A DNA stretch of 7,045 nucleotides from Candidatus Cloacimonadota bacterium (GTDB lineage Bacteria; Cloacimonadota; Cloacimonadia; Cloacimonadales; Cloacimonadaceae): the NCBI GenBank assembly GCA_023230025.1, contig JALNYD010000138.1, positions 1-7,045 of the forward strand. Direction: 5' to 3'. How positions within the stretch are numbered: position 1 is the first letter of the stretch; the number at the start of each line of letters is the position of its first letter. Below are positions 6,095 to 7,045 of this stretch, piece by piece. The notes under the pieces were generated by a model. It saw only the letters and a list, made by a program, of their open reading frames with translations, ran no database searches and was not told the origin of the DNA. Position numbers and translations under genes: made by a program.

Positions 6095-7045
6095 AATATA
6101 ACCCGATGTTGCTGCCCCGTAGATTAGGCGAAGTTAAATCGTACCTGGCGAAAATGCGGTGTTGCCACATGTTTTCGCCATCGATAATGTGCAGATTGCT
6201 TTGCGGGATCAAGCGAATATAATCCCCGATTCCTTGTTCCAGTCTGAATTGATATTGCTGTGTTTCATAAGGTGCATAGTTCTGCTTTTTATACACAGCA
6301 CCAAGGGCGGGATTGGGCATTCCCTTTAGACGAATGACAAGATCCGAGATGGCAAAGAGTTCGTGGTGCGCTTCAGTTGCTTCCCATTCTGGCAGTAGCG
6401 CCAGTGCTGTTTGGAGTCCGAATGAAGCTGCGGGAAAATGTCTGGTGAAGCCCAGCGCAGTGATGCTGACAGGTGTGCGCCAATGGTTGTCCATAGCTCG
6501 AAAATCCTGGGTCAGACTTGCCTTGTATAATGGAGTTAAAGACTTGTGGGACGGGAAACTATCAGGATAATATCTAAGCGATATCAATGCCGAAGCTTGA
6601 TTGTGTTTGTTTCCTCCCGCCCGGGCGCTTAGAGATAAGCCCTTTGCCAAAGAAGCAGTCATTCCCAGGGAGTTCATGCGCATACTCTGAAAGCGGAAGG
6701 GCTGGTATCCGCGCTGAAGGATGGGGTTACGATCAAGCGCAAAGCCTGCTCCATATCCCCATTCAGAGGTTCCTGCCTCCCAGCTTAGTTTGCCGAAATC
6801 ATAGCCGATGATCAGAGTTTTCAAGCTTAAATGCGGTTCATCGAAAAATTGCTCCGTTTCCGTTTCCAGAACCATCATCACATTATCTATCGGATGTACT
6901 CTGAACCCGAATTCTGCCCGGTAGCACTCATCCCAGCTCAGCTCCTTACCGTCCTGCAAAGTGTCGAAATAGGTGCTATGCAGGGATTGCCATTTTGCAT
7001 AAAAGGGCAGATCAATGGCGCCACAGAGGCTAAAGGTTAAAAACA
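6012..7045 (-). CDS. Outer-membrane beta-barrel protein, unknown family (5'-partial)
   Basis: The frame stays open to the window edge; 343 residues are visible and the start lies beyond it. The first visible residues, FLTFSLCGAIDLPFYAKW, look like the end of a Sec signal peptide and a cleavage region, so only the start of that peptide seems to be missing. A start at the TTG at 6959 would delete this and is unlikely. The rest is made of alternating polar and hydrophobic strands rich in Tyr, Phe, Gly and Arg with short turns, such as SALISLRYYPDS, QYQFRLEQGIGDYIRLIPQ and NIGLYYDYSHN. The chain ends GLALDFVFEPNF with a terminal Phe, the classic barrel assembly signal. A GTSEWGYGAGFALDRNPI stretch (visible residues about 91-108) faintly recalls the wGpG region of Wzi-like capsule barrels, but I would not name the family on it. 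It overlaps the deacetylase gene and is likely co-transcribed with it. Confidence 0.75.
   Translation of the reverse strand, partial: FLTFSLCGAIDLPFYAKWQSLHSTYFDTLQDGKELSWDECYRAEFGFRVHPIDNVMMVLETETEQFFDEPHLSLKTLIIGYDFGKLSWEAGTSEWGYGAGFALDRNPILQRGYQPFRFQSMRMNSLGMTASLAKGLSLSARAGGNKHNQASALISLRYYPDSFPSHKSLTPLYKASLTQDFRAMDNHWRTPVSITALGFTRHFPAASFGLQTALALLPEWEATEAHHELFAISDLVIRLKGMPNPALGAVYKKQNYAPYETQQYQFRLEQGIGDYIRLIPQSNLHIIDGENMWQHRIFARYDLTSPNLRGSNIGLYYDYSHNASEQGRHTFGLALDFVFEPNF

Noticed and set aside
6313..6811. Open frames on the + strand opposite the barrel gene
   Set aside because: Antisense shadows of a frame with barrel-like strand periodicity; the products are low in structure and unrecognisable.
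6012..6959. Barrel gene starting at TTG 6959
   Set aside because: The same frame continues to the window edge and encodes what looks like a signal peptide tail, so the TTG is internal.

Overview
The window holds seven protein genes, five on the + strand (1 to 5236) and two on the - strand (5324 to 7045). They converge on an 87-base gap. No RNA gene, mobile element, CRISPR array or origin is visible, and apart from that gap almost every base is coding. The organism looks like an anaerobic, double-membrane (Gram-negative type) bacterium. It has a ferredoxin-dependent 2-oxoacid oxidoreductase, several 4Fe-4S proteins, a lipoprotein with a lipobox, and an outer-membrane-type barrel ending in Phe. 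The DUF2723 protein with its FTNGDNDTFPLWY motif points to the Bacteroidetes/Fibrobacteres/Cloacimonadota side of the tree. Candidatus Cloacimonadota is my best guess, but it is inference from gene style and not a match.

The + strand block reads as one operon. Its order is the C-terminal part of a DUF2723 membrane protein with TPR-like helices, a fused gamma-alpha subunit of a 2-oxoacid:ferredoxin oxidoreductase (KorA type), its TPP-binding beta subunit (KorB type), a NapH-like four-helix membrane iron-sulfur protein, and a membrane-anchored polyferredoxin. The first three junctions are an 11-nt overlap (with the GTG start preferred here), an 8-nt overlap and a 2-nt gap. The last is an ATGA stop/start overlap. 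This spacing suggests co-transcription and translational coupling. The oxidoreductase should decarboxylate a 2-oxoacid to an acyl-CoA and pass two low-potential electrons out through the beta-subunit cluster. No soluble delta (ferredoxin) subunit follows. The next two genes instead supply about five predicted 4Fe-4S sites in membrane-bound proteins. The inferred picture is a 2-oxoacid oxidation enzyme wired to a membrane electron relay, which is the most interesting part of the window.

The - strand block has an outer-membrane-type beta-barrel gene whose start lies beyond the window edge, followed by a NodB-family polysaccharide deacetylase lipoprotein. The two genes overlap by 83 nt, and that overlap encodes most of the lipoprotein's signal peptide. 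A barrel paired with a lipoprotein deacetylase recalls the layout of exopolysaccharide export systems such as PgaA/PgaB, but no sequence relation is claimed.
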